Assembly: GCA_027676805.1 (NCBI GenBank)
Contig: JAQENU010000007.1
Span: forward strand, 62,001 to 126,000
DNA: 64,000 nt
DNA from: Coprobacillaceae bacterium UN01-12pH3A
GTDB taxonomy: Bacteria > Bacillota_I > Bacilli_A > Erysipelotrichales > Coprobacillaceae
Direction: 5' to 3'
Part shown: one piece after another, positions 1 through 11,524 of the stretch
Layout: every line of letters starts with the position of its first letter
Position numbering within the stretch: the first letter of the stretch is position 1
Program-made: the position numbers and the translations under genes
The notes under the pieces: model-generated
The model's input: only the letters and a program-made list of their open reading frames with translations
Databases searched by the model: none
What the model was told of the DNA's origin: nothing

Positions 1-764
1 TTGCAGTTTTCTCTTAATGCCAGTTCAGTTTCATCTGCACTGATTTCTACAGTATGAGGAAGTCCGGTTACCAAGTCACGTCCTCTAACTTCCATGACTT
101 TATCTTCTCTTCCACCTCTTACAGCTGTTCCGATTTCAATTTTGATTTGTTCGGCAGTACGATCACCGATCAATAATTTATATTTATCTTTCAAGTAATG
201 AATAATTTCTTCATCCATACGGTCACCCGCAATTTTCAATGATGTACTTGTTACGATATCTCCTAAAGATAAGACAGCAACATCGGTTGTTCCCCCACCG
301 ATATCAATCACCATATGTCCAGCCGGTCTTGAAATATCCAAGCCTGCTCCGATAGCCGCTACTTTTGGTTCTTCTTCAATAAATACACGTTTAGCACCGC
401 AGCGTTCAGCTACGTCTTTAATTGCACTTTTTTCAATAGAAGTAATATTAGAAGGACAGCAGATCAAGATAGTCGGTCTTGAAAAAACACCTTTTAAATT
501 TAATTTATTGATAAAATGTGTAATAAGGATTTCAGTTACCTGAAAATCTGCGATAACACCGTCTTTTAAAGGACGAATGGCTTGTACACGACCCGGTGTT
601 TTTCCTAACATTTCTTTTGCTTCAGCTCCAACTGCCAATGCTTTATGTGTTTCAGCATCCATCGCTACAACTGAAGGTTCATTAACGACGATTCCTTCGC
701 CTTTAACATAGATTAATATATTTGCAGTACCTAAATCGATACCAATTTCTTTTGAAAATCCCAT
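1..764 (-). CDS. mbl: MreB/Mbl actin-like cell-shape protein (3' end outside window)
   Basis: Bacterial actin that forms membrane-associated filaments and guides lateral wall synthesis. About 254 codons are visible and the reading frame runs off the left edge. The N-terminus reads MGFSKEIGIDLGTANILIYV, containing the actin phosphate-1 motif, and further on there is a GGGTTDVAV phosphate-2 motif. The ATG at 762-764 follows an AGGAGG ribosome site. The name mbl rather than mreB rests on position: in Bacillus subtilis mbl follows atpC, ywzB, spoIID and spoIIQ in this order. The usual spoIIID between spoIIQ and mbl is absent. An extended -10 (TGATATAAT) lies about 30-40 bp upstream of the start. 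Confidence 0.9.
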   Translation of the reverse strand, partial: MGFSKEIGIDLGTANILIYVKGEGIVVNEPSVVAMDAETHKALAVGAEAKEMLGKTPGRVQAIRPLKDGVIADFQVTEILITHFINKLNLKGVFSRPTILICCPSNITSIEKSAIKDVAERCGAKRVFIEEEPKVAAIGAGLDISRPAGHMVIDIGGGTTDVAVLSLGDIVTSTSLKIAGDRMDEEIIHYLKDKYKLLIGDRTAEQIKIEIGTAVRGGREDKVMEVRGRDLVTGLPHTVEISADETELALRENC

Positions 765-941
765 GATTTTTTCCTCCTATGAACCTATTTCTACAGTATT
801 ATATCATATACTATATCTAATAATCTAGCAATAAGAATAATAAAAACTCATAAACTTTTTATTATTTTTTTGTTTCTTTTCGAATTGCCTGCCACTATTA
901 GTATAGATAAGGACTAAATTTATATTCATGAATAAGAAAAT

Positions 942-968
942 AAAAAAAGTTAGAAACGAATTCTAACT
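942..968 (-). terminator. Rho-independent terminator of the spoIIQ-like gene
   Basis: Inverted repeat AGTTAGAA/TTCTAACT followed on the minus strand by a run of seven T. It sits just after the M23-family gene and separates it from mbl. Confidence 0.8.
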
Positions 969-978
969 CTTAAATCGC

Positions 979-1584
979 CTATAATTCTTTCGTTGTCTTT
1001 TCGAAGCATTTTTCCGGGTTTAAAACATTCCCATTCTTTTCAACAATCATGTGTAAATGATTGCCAAGATCTGCTTCGTAAAGGTTTTCTCCGGTTTTTC
1101 CTAACACATCGCCTTGTTTTACTTTAGCGTTAAGTTCTACAGAAACTTCAGACATGCTTTGATAAGTGATTGTTACACCATTATCACTTTCAATGGATAC
1201 ACATAATCCGAAGATTGGATCTTCTTTTTTACTTGTTACGGTTCCGCTTAAACTAGCTAATACTTCAAATGCTTTATTATTGCTTGTAAAATCGGCACCT
1301 TGATTAGGACGATAAACACCTTCAAATAGCACTAAAGATTTTCCTTGTTTTTCAGCATCGTCGCTTTGGTCATAGAAACTTCTTGCTACTTGTACTTCAC
1401 CTGCATATGGTTTAGCGATTTTTTCCTCTGTTTTTGTTTCTGTTTCCGTTGGTGTAGGATTCATGGAAACAACGGGGATATCCTGGTTATTTTCATTAAA
1501 CTTTTCATATACCACCAATCCCGTTAAGAAAACAAAGACAGATAAACAAAACAATAAACCAATTTTATATGTTTTTTTATTCAT
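979..1584 (-). CDS. spoIIQ: SpoIIQ-like M23 (LytM) domain membrane protein
   Basis: 201 aa: a short cytoplasmic N-terminus, one membrane segment (about residues 8-26), a Thr/Glu-rich linker, then an M23/LytM fold (about 85-190). In LytM enzymes zinc is held by H-x(3)-D and H-x-H. Here the first histidine is Asn94 (context RPNQGADF), while Asp98 and H176-L-H178 remain, so the site is incomplete. B. subtilis SpoIIQ also lacks this first histidine and acts as a structural partner of SpoIIIAH in forespore engulfment. Position next to spoIID supports SpoIIQ. Inference: non-catalytic or weakly zinc-binding sporulation channel protein. A degenerate wall hydrolase is the alternative. Confidence 0.78.
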   Translation of the reverse strand: MNKKTYKIGLLFCLSVFVFLTGLVVYEKFNENNQDIPVVSMNPTPTETETKTEEKIAKPYAGEVQVARSFYDQSDDAEKQGKSLVLFEGVYRPNQGADFTSNNKAFEVLASLSGTVTSKKEDPIFGLCVSIESDNGVTITYQSMSEVSVELNAKVKQGDVLGKTGENLYEADLGNHLHMIVEKNGNVLNPEKCFEKTTKEL

Positions 1585-1628
1585 AATTTCACCTCATAAA
1601 CAGTATTTCCATTATGAATAAATTTATT

Positions 1629-2561
1629 CTACAATTTACAAATTTCCACGTTTTGATAATAGTAAGCTAAAATTTCCTCATAGCTATAGCCATTCATTGC
1701 CATTCCGTTGGCACCATACTGACTCATTCCTACACCGTGTCCGAATCCAACGGTATCAAATATATACTGATTGCCGTCATAATTAATTTTAAAATCCGTT
1801 GACGCTAAATTCAATAATTCTCTTACTTCTCTGCCACTGTAAATTTGATTATTAACACTGACCTCTTTTACACGTCCGCTGTCATAATGAGAGACGATAT
1901 GAATATCTTCGATATCCTGATTAAAAGCTGCTTTCATTTGTTCAGGTGTAAAACTACTGGTACGTTCGATGTTGGGACATATCGATAATTCCCAAGTGCT
2001 GTCTACAGAACGTAAGTAAGGAACACTGCTGGAAGCAAAATAATCTTCACTATTTTCTGTTTTACCGTTTGAACTTGAAAAAAACAAAGCAGAGATATAA
2101 TTATTATTATATTTCATCACTACATTATGAGTAGAACTTACAATATTTTTTAATCGTTCATATTTTTGATCAAATTCATCTTTCCAGTTATTCTTCATCT
2201 GCTCAACAGTTAAATAGACTTGTGTGTTAGTCGTTGTATCAACCTTTAAGCCTCTTGAAAAAGCAAAGGTACGGCTGGCAACTGTTTGTGCTTTTAAAGC
2301 TTCATCTTCAAATGATAAAGGCATCTCTCCGGCAACTACGCCGACTAAATAATCATCTAACGCTAAATATTGAACGCTTCCGTCTTTCTGAGTCACTTCG
2401 ACTTGATACTCACTGGGAAGTGTAGTTTTATCATTTGTATCGTTTAACTGCTGAATATCCGGTTCTTTTGCATGGGATTTATCCGGTTTTAAATATAATG
2501 AATAATTAATCCAAGCAAATAATAGAGCCAAAGCTCCTAATCTCATAAATATCTTTTTCAA
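1629..2561 (-). CDS. spoIID: Stage II sporulation protein D, lytic transglycosylase
   Basis: 310 aa with an N-terminal membrane anchor (about 5-23) and an extracytoplasmic SpoIID domain. The family cleaves glycan strands lacking stem peptides during engulfment, working with SpoIIP and SpoIIM. Visible hallmarks are the region around the catalytic glutamate (VVAGEMP, Glu79) and the C-terminal GFGHGVGMSQYGA signature. Length fits the family (B. subtilis about 340 aa). It lies four bases after ywzB and upstream of the spoIIQ-like gene, so the two sporulation genes are probably co-transcribed. The sequence looks intact, which argues that the organism can sporulate, or did recently. Confidence 0.92.
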   Translation of the reverse strand: MKKIFMRLGALALLFAWINYSLYLKPDKSHAKEPDIQQLNDTNDKTTLPSEYQVEVTQKDGSVQYLALDDYLVGVVAGEMPLSFEDEALKAQTVASRTFAFSRGLKVDTTTNTQVYLTVEQMKNNWKDEFDQKYERLKNIVSSTHNVVMKYNNNYISALFFSSSNGKTENSEDYFASSSVPYLRSVDSTWELSICPNIERTSSFTPEQMKAAFNQDIEDIHIVSHYDSGRVKEVSVNNQIYSGREVRELLNLASTDFKINYDGNQYIFDTVGFGHGVGMSQYGANGMAMNGYSYEEILAYYYQNVEICKL

Positions 2562-2565
2562 ATCA

Positions 2566-2772
2566 TCACCCGATTCTTATTGTCATAAATTCGAGTATAA
2601 ATGAAGCTACTAAATAAGCTAAAGCAAAGCACATCAATATAAAGAGGGTATTGAACTCTCTTGCTTTATTCTTTTTTAGAAAACGAGCAAAGTCTATACA
2701 ACTTAAAGCATAGAAACTTACCATCACACTTCCTATATACGTCACTAATTTTATGATTGAATATACCATCAT
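2566..2772 (-). CDS. ywzB: DUF1146 (YwzB-like) small membrane protein
   Basis: 68 aa with two predicted membrane helices (about 6-25 and 42-62) separated by a charged cytoplasmic loop (RFLKKNKAREF). It matches the size and layout of the DUF1146/YwzB family, whose role is unknown, and occupies the same place after atpC as in B. subtilis. A GGAGG ribosome site precedes the doubled ATG. A terminator separates it from atpC, so it starts the small ywzB-spoIID-spoIIQ cluster. The call rests on layout and synteny more than on motifs. Confidence 0.75.
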   Translation of the reverse strand: MMVYSIIKLVTYIGSVMVSFYALSCIDFARFLKKNKAREFNTLFILMCFALAYLVASFILEFMTIRIG

Positions 2773-2796
2773 TATTCCTCCTTTCTTTAGTTTTAT

Positions 2797-2824
2797 AAAA
2801 AAATTATCCCCAATCGGGATAATT
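2797..2824 (-). terminator. Terminator of the ATP synthase operon
   Basis: Perfect 8-bp arms ATTATCCC/GGGATAAT with a 5-nt loop, followed on the minus strand by seven T. It abuts the stop codon of atpC. Confidence 0.85.
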
Positions 2825-3220
2825 TTATAAGTTTTTGACGTGAATACGGTTCAAAGCCTTTCTTAAAGCGATCTCTGCACGAATAATATCACCGTCTTTG
2901 CTCTGCAGACGTTTTTCTGCACGTTCCTTTGCCTGCGTAGCACGTGCTAAGTTAATTTCTTCCTGACTTTCGATTGAGTTGGCAATAATCGTTGTTTCAT
3001 CATTTCCGACATATACAAAACCACCGCCAATTGCATAAAAAGTTCTTTGATTATTTTCCACAAAATTCATTTCCGAAATTTCAATCGCACTGGCTAAAGG
3101 CAAATGATGGGCTAAGATTCCCATTTGTCCTCCGGTTGTTCGAATATTTAAAATATTCACATCTTTTTCTGCGTAAACACCACTGGGGGTTACGATTTTT
3201 AAATGAAAGGTACTCATCAT
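2825..3220 (-). CDS. atpC: F1Fo ATP synthase epsilon subunit
   Basis: 131 aa. N-terminal beta-sandwich (FHLKIVTPSGVYAEKDV start, GxMGILAHHLPL core) and a C-terminal two-helix domain rich in Arg/Ala/Glu (about 90-131), the normal epsilon layout. The subunit links gamma to the c-ring and can inhibit ATP hydrolysis. Two start codons stand in tandem; spacing from the GAGG ribosome site favours the second (3217). It is the last gene of the atp operon, eight bases after atpD. Confidence 0.97.
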   Translation of the reverse strand: MMSTFHLKIVTPSGVYAEKDVNILNIRTTGGQMGILAHHLPLASAIEISEMNFVENNQRTFYAIGGGFVYVGNDETTIIANSIESQEEINLARATQAKERAEKRLQSKDGDIIRAEIALRKALNRIHVKNL

Positions 3221-3227
3221 TGCACCT

Positions 3228-5497
<2,270 letters not shown>

Positions 5498-7024
5498 CTA
5501 TCCTTCTTTTTCGGCGGTTTTGACGAATCTTTCCGCAAAAGTTCCGATAGTTTCTTTTAGCTTCGCTTCTAATTCTGGTGAGATGGCTTTTGCCTCTTTG
5601 ATTTCTTGGATATAGTCTTCATGATTTGCTGCTATGTCTTCTAACAGTTCATCCATAAATAAATTAATTTTATTTACCGGAATTTGTTTAGTGAAGCCGT
5701 GCTTCAAGGCAAACAGTGTAATGACCTGAGTTTCTACACTGCGTGGTGAATACTGTGCCTGCTTTAATACTTCACGTACTTTTTGTCCATGATCCAATAC
5801 GGCTTTTGTCGCATTATCCAAATCTGATCCAAATTGCGCAAATGCCTGCATTTCTGCAAACTGAGCTAATTCAAGCTTCAACGATCCGGATACTTGCTTC
5901 ATTGCTTTGATCTGTGCGGCAGAGCCTACACGAGATACAGATAATCCGGTATCAATGGCAGGTCTGAAGCCGGCATTGAATAGATCCTGCTGCAAGAAAA
6001 TCTGACCATCCGTAATCGAAATAACATTCGTTGGGATATAGGCTGAAATATCCCCGGCTTGTGTTTCAATGATTGGCAAAGCAGTGATTGAACCTCCACC
6101 CATTTCGTCATTTAAACGGCAGGCACGTTCCAACAGTCTTGAATGCAAATAGAAGACATCCCCCGGATAAGCTTCACGTCCCGGTGGTCTTTTTAATAAT
6201 AAAGACACTGTACGATAAGCTACGGCATGCTTCGATAAATCATCATAAACGATCAAAACATCTTTTCCTTTATCCAGCCATTCTTCCGCAATAGCACTTC
6301 CTGCATAAGGGGCAATATACTGCACTGGAGCCAATTCTGAAGCAGAAGCTGATACAATCGTCGTATAATCCATTGCTCCGCCCTGACGCAGTTTTTCAAC
6401 AATTTGAGCAACTGTCGAATTCTTTTGTCCAATCGCAACATAAACACAATAAATATCCTGACCTTTTTGATTTAAGATCGTATCGATCGCAATCGCTGTT
6501 TTTCCGGTTTGACGATCTCCGATAATCAGCTCACGCTGACCACGCCCAATTGGAATAATCGCATCAATCGATGTGATTCCTGTCTGAAGCGGCACACTTA
6601 CTGATTTTCTTGTCATAACCCCTGGGGCTACTCTTTCGATTGGTCTTGTTTTATTTGTCAAGATCGGTCCTTGTCCATCGATGGCTTGTCCTAATGGATT
6701 AACGACACGTCCCAGCATTTCATCTCCGACCGGTACCTCAATAATTTTTCCGGTACGTTTTACTTCATCGCCTTCCTTGATCTCATCACTTTGACCAAGC
6801 AATACGGCACCTACATAATCTTCTTCAAGATTCATAACCATCCCATAGACTTCATGCGGGAATTCCAACAATTCACCCAGCATAGCATTGTCTAATCCAT
6901 GGATCAATGAAACACCGTCTCCGATTGTCATGACTTTTCCGATATCTTTGGTTTCAACAACTTCGTCATAACGTTTGATTTGTTCTTTTATGATTGAACT
7001 GATTTCATCTGGTCTTAGACCCAC
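5498..7024 (-). CDS. atpA: F1Fo ATP synthase alpha subunit
   Basis: 508 aa non-catalytic nucleotide-binding subunit. Walker A is GDRQTGKT; the [16 protein letters not shown] segment is the alpha/beta family signature. Start: the GTG at 7031-7033 directly abuts the atpH stop and overlaps the AGGTGG ribosome site. The GTG three codons later (7022-7024) has proper spacing and gives a protein beginning MGLRPDEIS, which aligns with the common MSIRPDEIS start, so it is preferred. Confidence 0.97.
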   Translation of the reverse strand: MGLRPDEISSIIKEQIKRYDEVVETKDIGKVMTIGDGVSLIHGLDNAMLGELLEFPHEVYGMVMNLEEDYVGAVLLGQSDEIKEGDEVKRTGKIIEVPVGDEMLGRVVNPLGQAIDGQGPILTNKTRPIERVAPGVMTRKSVSVPLQTGITSIDAIIPIGRGQRELIIGDRQTGKTAIAIDTILNQKGQDIYCVYVAIGQKNSTVAQIVEKLRQGGAMDYTTIVSASASELAPVQYIAPYAGSAIAEEWLDKGKDVLIVYDDLSKHAVAYRTVSLLLKRPPGREAYPGDVFYLHSRLLERACRLNDEMGGGSITALPIIETQAGDISAYIPTNVISITDGQIFLQQDLFNAGFRPAIDTGLSVSRVGSAAQIKAMKQVSGSLKLELAQFAEMQAFAQFGSDLDNATKAVLDHGQKVREVLKQAQYSPRSVETQVITLFALKHGFTKQIPVNKINLFMDELLEDIAANHEDYIQEIKEAKAISPELEAKLKETIGTFAERFVKTAEKEG

Positions 7025-7033
7025 TCGATCCAC

Positions 7034-7567
7034 CTACTTTCTAAGCAACTCATTTTTCAATAAGTCCATTTTATTTTTAACTGTTCCATCAATCACATGA
7101 TTTCCAATCACTACTTTAATACCGCCAATCAGACTTTCATCGATCTTTGGTGTTAAGACAATCTTCTTATCCATCTTAATTGATAAAACATGTTCTAATT
7201 TTTTTATTTCCTGTTCATCTAGCGGCATACTTGAATAAAGCGTTCCTTCTTTGATCCCTAAATAATCATTAGTCAAAGAATGATAAGCCTGAATAATCTC
7301 CGGCAGTGAACCCATACGATTTTTATCAATCAGCAATTTGATAAAGTTTTGCACATAGATAGAGAGAGTATTATCAAACGCTTTATCAATTGTTTCTTTC
7401 TTTACTTTTTTATCGACATTATAATGCATAAAAAAGCTTAGAACTTCTTCATCCGAGCAAATGATATTTTTCACTAAGGCTAAATCTGCTTCATAGCGTT
7501 CGATCTTTCTTTCTTCCTGAGCTAACTCAAATAAAGAAGAAGCATAACGCAATGCTACGGATTCCAT
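7034..7567 (-). CDS. atpH: F1Fo ATP synthase delta subunit
   Basis: 177 aa OSCP/delta subunit of the peripheral stalk. The N-terminal six-helix bundle (ALRYASSLFELAQEE) and the C-terminal GGIKVVIGNHVIDGTVKNK segment (about 147-165) are typical of the family. Its start codon overlaps the last base of atpF, which suggests translational coupling, and it ends immediately before atpA. Confidence 0.96.
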   Translation of the reverse strand: MESVALRYASSLFELAQEERKIERYEADLALVKNIICSDEEVLSFFMHYNVDKKVKKETIDKAFDNTLSIYVQNFIKLLIDKNRMGSLPEIIQAYHSLTNDYLGIKEGTLYSSMPLDEQEIKKLEHVLSIKMDKKIVLTPKIDESLIGGIKVVIGNHVIDGTVKNKMDLLKNELLRK

Positions 7568-8070
7568 TAGTTCACCAAGTCGTCGATAAATTCATCGACC
7601 ATATCTTTATTCGTTTTTTGATCTACTTCTTTATTCATTACTTTTTCAGCTACTTCAAAAGCAACCTCAATGATCTCTTGCTTCATTTCCTCTTTTGCTT
7701 TTAACTTTTCAGCTTCAATTTCTCGATCTGCCTGTTCGATCTTTATTTTAGCTTCCTGTGCTGCTTCAGCTAAGATTCCTTCTTTTACTTTAGCGGCATC
7801 TTCTTTTGCCTTTTGAATCGTAGCACGATATTCTTTGGCTGCTTCTCGTGCCTGCTGCTCGCTTTCTTGTACAAAGACTTTTGCTTGTTCATTCATTTGT
7901 CGAGCTTCTGTAATATTTCCTTCAATCGCTTCAGCGCGCTTAGCCATATATTCACGAATCGTGCTCCATAAGTATTTCTTAAAAACTAAAAGCATGATAC
8001 CTGTTGAACACAGCTGTACGATCAATGTCGTGATATTCGGGAATAACTTTCCGGCTATATTGATATCCAT
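7567..8070 (-). CDS. atpF: F1Fo ATP synthase subunit b
   Basis: 167 aa. One N-terminal membrane helix (about 10-30), then a long charged Ala/Glu/Lys-rich helix (about 40-165), the peripheral-stalk coiled coil. There is a single b gene and no b' gene. It lies between atpE and atpH, sharing one base with atpH. Confidence 0.95.
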   Translation of the reverse strand: MDINIAGKLFPNITTLIVQLCSTGIMLLVFKKYLWSTIREYMAKRAEAIEGNITEARQMNEQAKVFVQESEQQAREAAKEYRATIQKAKEDAAKVKEGILAEAAQEAKIKIEQADREIEAEKLKAKEEMKQEIIEVAFEVAEKVMNKEVDQKTNKDMVDEFIDDLVN

Positions 8071-8099
8071 CTTATTCCTCCTATTCTAATTAATAATGA

Positions 8100-8327
8100 T
8101 TAATAAACGAATAATAGGATGAAGGCGATCAATAACCCGTAAATTGCTACTGTTTCAGATAAGGCAATCCCTAAGATCATCATGGTACGGATCTTTCCTT
8201 CTGCTTCTGGGTTTCTTCCTACTGCTTCAACTGCCTTACTTGCGGCAATCCCTTCACCGATACCGGTTCCTAATCCGGCACATACTGCAATCCCTGCAGC
8301 GATCGCGATTAATCCAACGTCTGTCAT
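8100..8327 (-). CDS. atpE: F1Fo ATP synthase subunit c, two-carboxylate ion site
   Basis: 75 aa hairpin of two membrane helices joined by the polar loop GRNPEAEGK; these form the rotor ring. The ion-binding carboxylate of helix 2 is Glu58 (context ALSETVAIY), followed by Thr59 and with Tyr63 nearby. Helix 1 carries a second carboxylate, Glu25 (GIGEGIAA), where Na+-type rings usually have Gln (Ilyobacter tartaricus Q32/E65 numbering, same 33-residue spacing). An E32/E65 pair was described for the Na+-driven Fusobacterium nucleatum ring. Inference: this ATP synthase probably uses Na+. H+ coupling cannot be excluded from sequence. Confidence 0.96.
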   Translation of the reverse strand: MTDVGLIAIAAGIAVCAGLGTGIGEGIAASKAVEAVGRNPEAEGKIRTMMILGIALSETVAIYGLLIAFILLFVY

Positions 8328-8362
8328 TTTTAAAATCCTCCAATATTGTTTTTTATTTTGTT

Positions 8363-9052
8363 TTATTCTTCTGCTTCAATAGCGATCAGAATACATGAGA
8401 GTGTTACGAACACTAACGTTTGAATACACCCTGCAAACACATCAAAATAAACATGCAGTACAGGGGCTAAGATTGGTCCGACAAAGTTAAACGGAATGAT
8501 TTTGAATGAAAGCCACCCGGTAAAACTGTATACCAATCCCATTAAGATGGTTCCGCTTAGAATATTACCGAATAAACGCATAGATAATGAAATAAGCGGT
8601 GAAATTGCTCCTAAAATATTAGTGGGCGGCCATACTAATTCTTTAATGTAGGTCAGTCCACCTTTCTTTTTGATAGCGTTGTATTGTATTAATGTAAATG
8701 TAATCAAAGTGATGGCTAATGTGATTGAGAAATTAGATGTCGGAGAATCAAATCCGATCAGTCCGCTTAAATTAGCACACACTAAGTACACAAACATCAA
8801 TGCGAAATAGGGGTAATAGTTTTTGGCAAATTTCTCCGGCATAATAGATGCCATGTAATCCTGCACAGTACGTACACCTACCTCACAAATTAAGACGACT
8901 CCTTTAGGCTTTTCCAAAGGATCCGCTGCTTTGATCTTTCTTCCCGCATAAACGCAAAAAAGGCAGATTGCGGCCATGATGATCAAAGAAAATATAAGTT
9001 CTGGCTGAATGATGATGTGAATATCCGCTAACATCAAACGCATTGTATTCAC
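8363..9052 (-). CDS. atpB: F1Fo ATP synthase subunit a
   Basis: 229 aa polytopic stator subunit forming the ion half-channels. The essential arginine is visible in SMRLFGNILSG, and the C-terminal helix LVFVTLSCILIAIEAEE is typical. It begins with GTG overlapping the atpI stop by four bases (GTGA), a sign of coupled translation; an ATG three codons in (9043) is an alternative. It precedes atpE in the standard order. Confidence 0.95.
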   Translation of the reverse strand: MNTMRLMLADIHIIIQPELIFSLIIMAAICLFCVYAGRKIKAADPLEKPKGVVLICEVGVRTVQDYMASIMPEKFAKNYYPYFALMFVYLVCANLSGLIGFDSPTSNFSITLAITLITFTLIQYNAIKKKGGLTYIKELVWPPTNILGAISPLISLSMRLFGNILSGTILMGLVYSFTGWLSFKIIPFNFVGPILAPVLHVYFDVFAGCIQTLVFVTLSCILIAIEAEE

Positions 9053-9429
9053 ATACCCTCACCTCGCTTTCTAATCCTATAATCATAATAGAATATAGTC
9101 AATTTTATCATAAAATAGCCAATTGTTACAGTAAATATGTTAAAAACTGAAGGGAGTTTCACAGCTAGAAAAAATCCAAAACCATAGACGACCATTTTAA
9201 TCAGATAACTAAACATCACAATCATTGCCGAGATCTTGCTTCTAAATAAAAGAATGTTATCAACGGTGATCGTAATGATCTTAAATATGATTAAATTGAT
9301 CCCATACCCTAATGCGAGTCCAAGAACATAGGAGATTTCCCCAAATAACAAACCAATCCCCGCAGTAACTACAGCAATAACTAAAAAGACAGGGATTGAT
9401 TTTTTTACAATGGCTTCTTCTTCCTTCAC
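9049..9429 (-). CDS. atpI: ATP synthase subunit I (AtpI-like)
   Basis: 126 aa with four predicted membrane segments and a basic C-terminus (YRIRKRGEGM). Size, topology and position between atpZ and atpB match the AtpI family, which helps c-ring assembly and may carry Mg2+/Ca2+. The start is GTG directly after the atpZ stop, with a GGAGGG ribosome site. Sequence in this family is poorly conserved, so the call relies partly on context. Confidence 0.8.
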   Translation of the reverse strand: MKEEEAIVKKSIPVFLVIAVVTAGIGLLFGEISYVLGLALGYGINLIIFKIITITVDNILLFRSKISAMIVMFSYLIKMVVYGFGFFLAVKLPSVFNIFTVTIGYFMIKLTIFYYDYRIRKRGEGM

Positions 9430-9630
9430 TTACTTCCCTCCTAATCGCAGAATATGCTTAAAACTGCTGACGATTCCTAAAGCACTTCCTAACAGTATTC
9501 CAATTGGCTTAATTCCAAAATAATGGTCAATTGCCAGACCGATAAAGACACTAAGAATCAAAAAGCCAAATATTTCCCAGCCGATTCCCAGTGCCAATAC
9601 AATATACTTCCAAATCTTATTCTGTTCCAA
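9430..9630 (-). CDS. atpZ: AtpZ/AtpI-family small membrane protein
   Basis: About 66 aa with two membrane segments; the [19 protein letters not shown] and [14 protein letters not shown] stretches fit the AtpZ-like family encoded at the head of many atp operons. The start is uncertain. A TTG at 9628-9630 lies nine bases after GGAG and is preferred; an ATG at 9648 lacks a good ribosome site, and longer frames would overlap upp deeply. The chosen start overlaps the 3' end of upp by 14 bp, which ties atp transcription or translation to upp. Confidence 0.7.
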   Translation of the reverse strand: MEQNKIWKYIVLALGIGWEIFGFLILSVFIGLAIDHYFGIKPIGILLGSALGIVSSFKHILRLGGK

Positions 9631-10240
9631 AAATACGATCTCCTGCATCACCAAGACCCGGCAGAATATAGCCATGCTCATTGAGCTTTTCATCAACTGC
9701 ACAGATATATAAGTCCACATCCGGGTGAAGCTGTTCAATCAGCTTAATACCTTCAGGAGCTGCCACTAAGCATAAGAATTTGATATGTTTAGCTCCTTTT
9801 TGTTTAATACTGTCTAACGCTTTTGCCAAGCTTGAACCGGTCGCCAGCATTGGATCCAAAACAATAATTATATCTTCGTTAATGGAACTAGGAAAATTAG
9901 CATAGTATTCCTTAGCTTCTAAAGTTTCTTCATCACGCTTCATCACAATGTGTCCTACTTTAGCGTTGGGAATAACTGATTTCATACCATCTAAAAAGCC
10001 AAGTCCGGCTCTTAAAATAGGCACCAATATTACATCTTTAGCCAACATTTTGGTTGTTGTTGACATTAATGGTGTTTCTACTTCTACAATTTTTGTCGGC
10101 AGATCTTTTGTCACTTCATAAGCGGCAAGTGCTGCAATCTCTTTAAGATTTTCAGCGAAGTCTTTACACTTCGTTTCTTTATTGCGCATGATGGCTAATT
10201 TATGGGTAATCAATGGGTGTTCAATAACAAATGTTGCCAT
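9617..10240 (-). CDS. upp: Uracil phosphoribosyltransferase
   Basis: 207 aa. Converts uracil and PRPP to UMP in pyrimidine salvage. The PRPP-binding motif is [14 protein letters not shown] and the C-terminal uracil-binding segment [18 protein letters not shown] is present. Length equals the family norm (about 208). It lies 15 bases after glyA and overlaps atpZ, as in the B. subtilis glyA-upp-atp order. Confidence 0.97.
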   Translation of the reverse strand: MATFVIEHPLITHKLAIMRNKETKCKDFAENLKEIAALAAYEVTKDLPTKIVEVETPLMSTTTKMLAKDVILVPILRAGLGFLDGMKSVIPNAKVGHIVMKRDEETLEAKEYYANFPSSINEDIIIVLDPMLATGSSLAKALDSIKQKGAKHIKFLCLVAAPEGIKLIEQLHPDVDLYICAVDEKLNEHGYILPGLGDAGDRIFGTE

Positions 10241-10255
10241 AGTATCCTCCTTTCT

Positions 10256-11503
10256 CTAAAGATAAGTTAACCCTTCGTATAAAGGATATTTATCTGTTAA
10301 TGCTTTCACACGACGAATACATTCTGCTTTTATTTCATCGGTTTCTTCATTTTTTAAACGATAAGCTATAATCTTACCAATTTCAATGAAATCCTCTTCA
10401 GTAAAGCCTCTGGTCGTCATTGCCGGAGAACCCACACGGATCCCACTTGCTTTAAATGGTTTTTCTGTGTCAAACGGTATCGCATTCTTATTAACGGTAA
10501 TATGAATATCATCTAATAGACGTTCTGCTTTTTTACCGCTGATACCACAGCTGGCTTTGACATCAACTAACAGCAAATGATTATCTGTTCCATTCGATAC
10601 TAATCTAAAGCCTTCTGCTTTTAAAGAATTTTCCAATGCTTTAGCGTTCAATACAACATTTTTAACGTATTCTTTAAAGCTTGGCTGTAAAGCCTCCCCA
10701 AAGCAGGCAGCTTTAGCTGCGATAATGTGCATCAATGGTCCGCCCTGCATTCCCGGGAATACCGCTTTATCAATGGCAGCCGCATATTTTTGCTTGCACA
10801 TAATGACACCGCCGCGAGGTCCGCGCAAGGTTTTATGTGTCGTTGAAGTCACAAAGTCTGCATAAGGCACTGGCGATTGATGGTATCCTGTCGCTACTAA
10901 AGCGGCAATATGAGCAATATCCACCATCAGCATGGCACCGACTTCATCTGCCGCCTCACGCATTTTTTTAAAGTCAATTTCACGGCTGTAGGCACTTGCC
11001 CCAGCAACGATCAATTTCGGTTTGAAAGTCAGGACTTTTTCTCTGAATGCTTCATAATCGATTGTTTCTGTATCTCGGTCTACGCCATAGCTTTCAAATT
11101 CATAATTCATTCCTGAAAAATTTAACGGATGTCCATGGGTTAAATGTCCGCCGTCCGCTAATGACATTCCTAATACACGGTCTCCATTTTTCAATACAGC
11201 CAAGTAAACAGCAGTATTTGCCTGTGCTCCCGAATGGGGCTGAACATTGGCATATTCACAGCCAAACAGCTGGCATAGTCTTTCCTTCGCTAAAGATTCA
11301 ACGGTATCCATGTTTTCACAACCGCCGTAATAACGTTTCCCCGGATACCCTTCTGCATATTTGTTTGTAAATACACTTCCGGCTAATTCCATGATTTGTT
11401 TCGATACAAGATTTTCAGATGCGATCAACTCAATATTTTCTCTTTGACGCATCAATTCTTTTTCTACTGCCTCAAATACTAATTCATCTCTAAAATCATT
11501 CAT
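10256..11503 (-). CDS. glyA: Serine hydroxymethyltransferase
   Basis: 415 aa PLP enzyme converting serine and tetrahydrofolate to glycine and 5,10-methylene-THF. The PLP lysine lies in [13 protein letters not shown], preceded by [14 protein letters not shown]; the N-terminal ELIASEN motif is also present. Full length, starting [13 protein letters not shown]. It sits between rpiB and upp in the conserved block and supplies one-carbon units for purine and thymidylate synthesis. Confidence 0.98.
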   Translation of the reverse strand: MNDFRDELVFEAVEKELMRQRENIELIASENLVSKQIMELAGSVFTNKYAEGYPGKRYYGGCENMDTVESLAKERLCQLFGCEYANVQPHSGAQANTAVYLAVLKNGDRVLGMSLADGGHLTHGHPLNFSGMNYEFESYGVDRDTETIDYEAFREKVLTFKPKLIVAGASAYSREIDFKKMREAADEVGAMLMVDIAHIAALVATGYHQSPVPYADFVTSTTHKTLRGPRGGVIMCKQKYAAAIDKAVFPGMQGGPLMHIIAAKAACFGEALQPSFKEYVKNVVLNAKALENSLKAEGFRLVSNGTDNHLLLVDVKASCGISGKKAERLLDDIHITVNKNAIPFDTEKPFKASGIRVGSPAMTTRGFTEEDFIEIGKIIAYRLKNEETDEIKAECIRRVKALTDKYPLYEGLTYL

Positions 11504-11524
11504 CCTAAATCCCCTCTCTTGTTT

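Noticed and set aside
7031..7033. GTG at 7033 as atpA start
   Set aside because: It overlaps the ribosome site; the GTG at 7024 has correct spacing and aligns with the conserved N-terminus.
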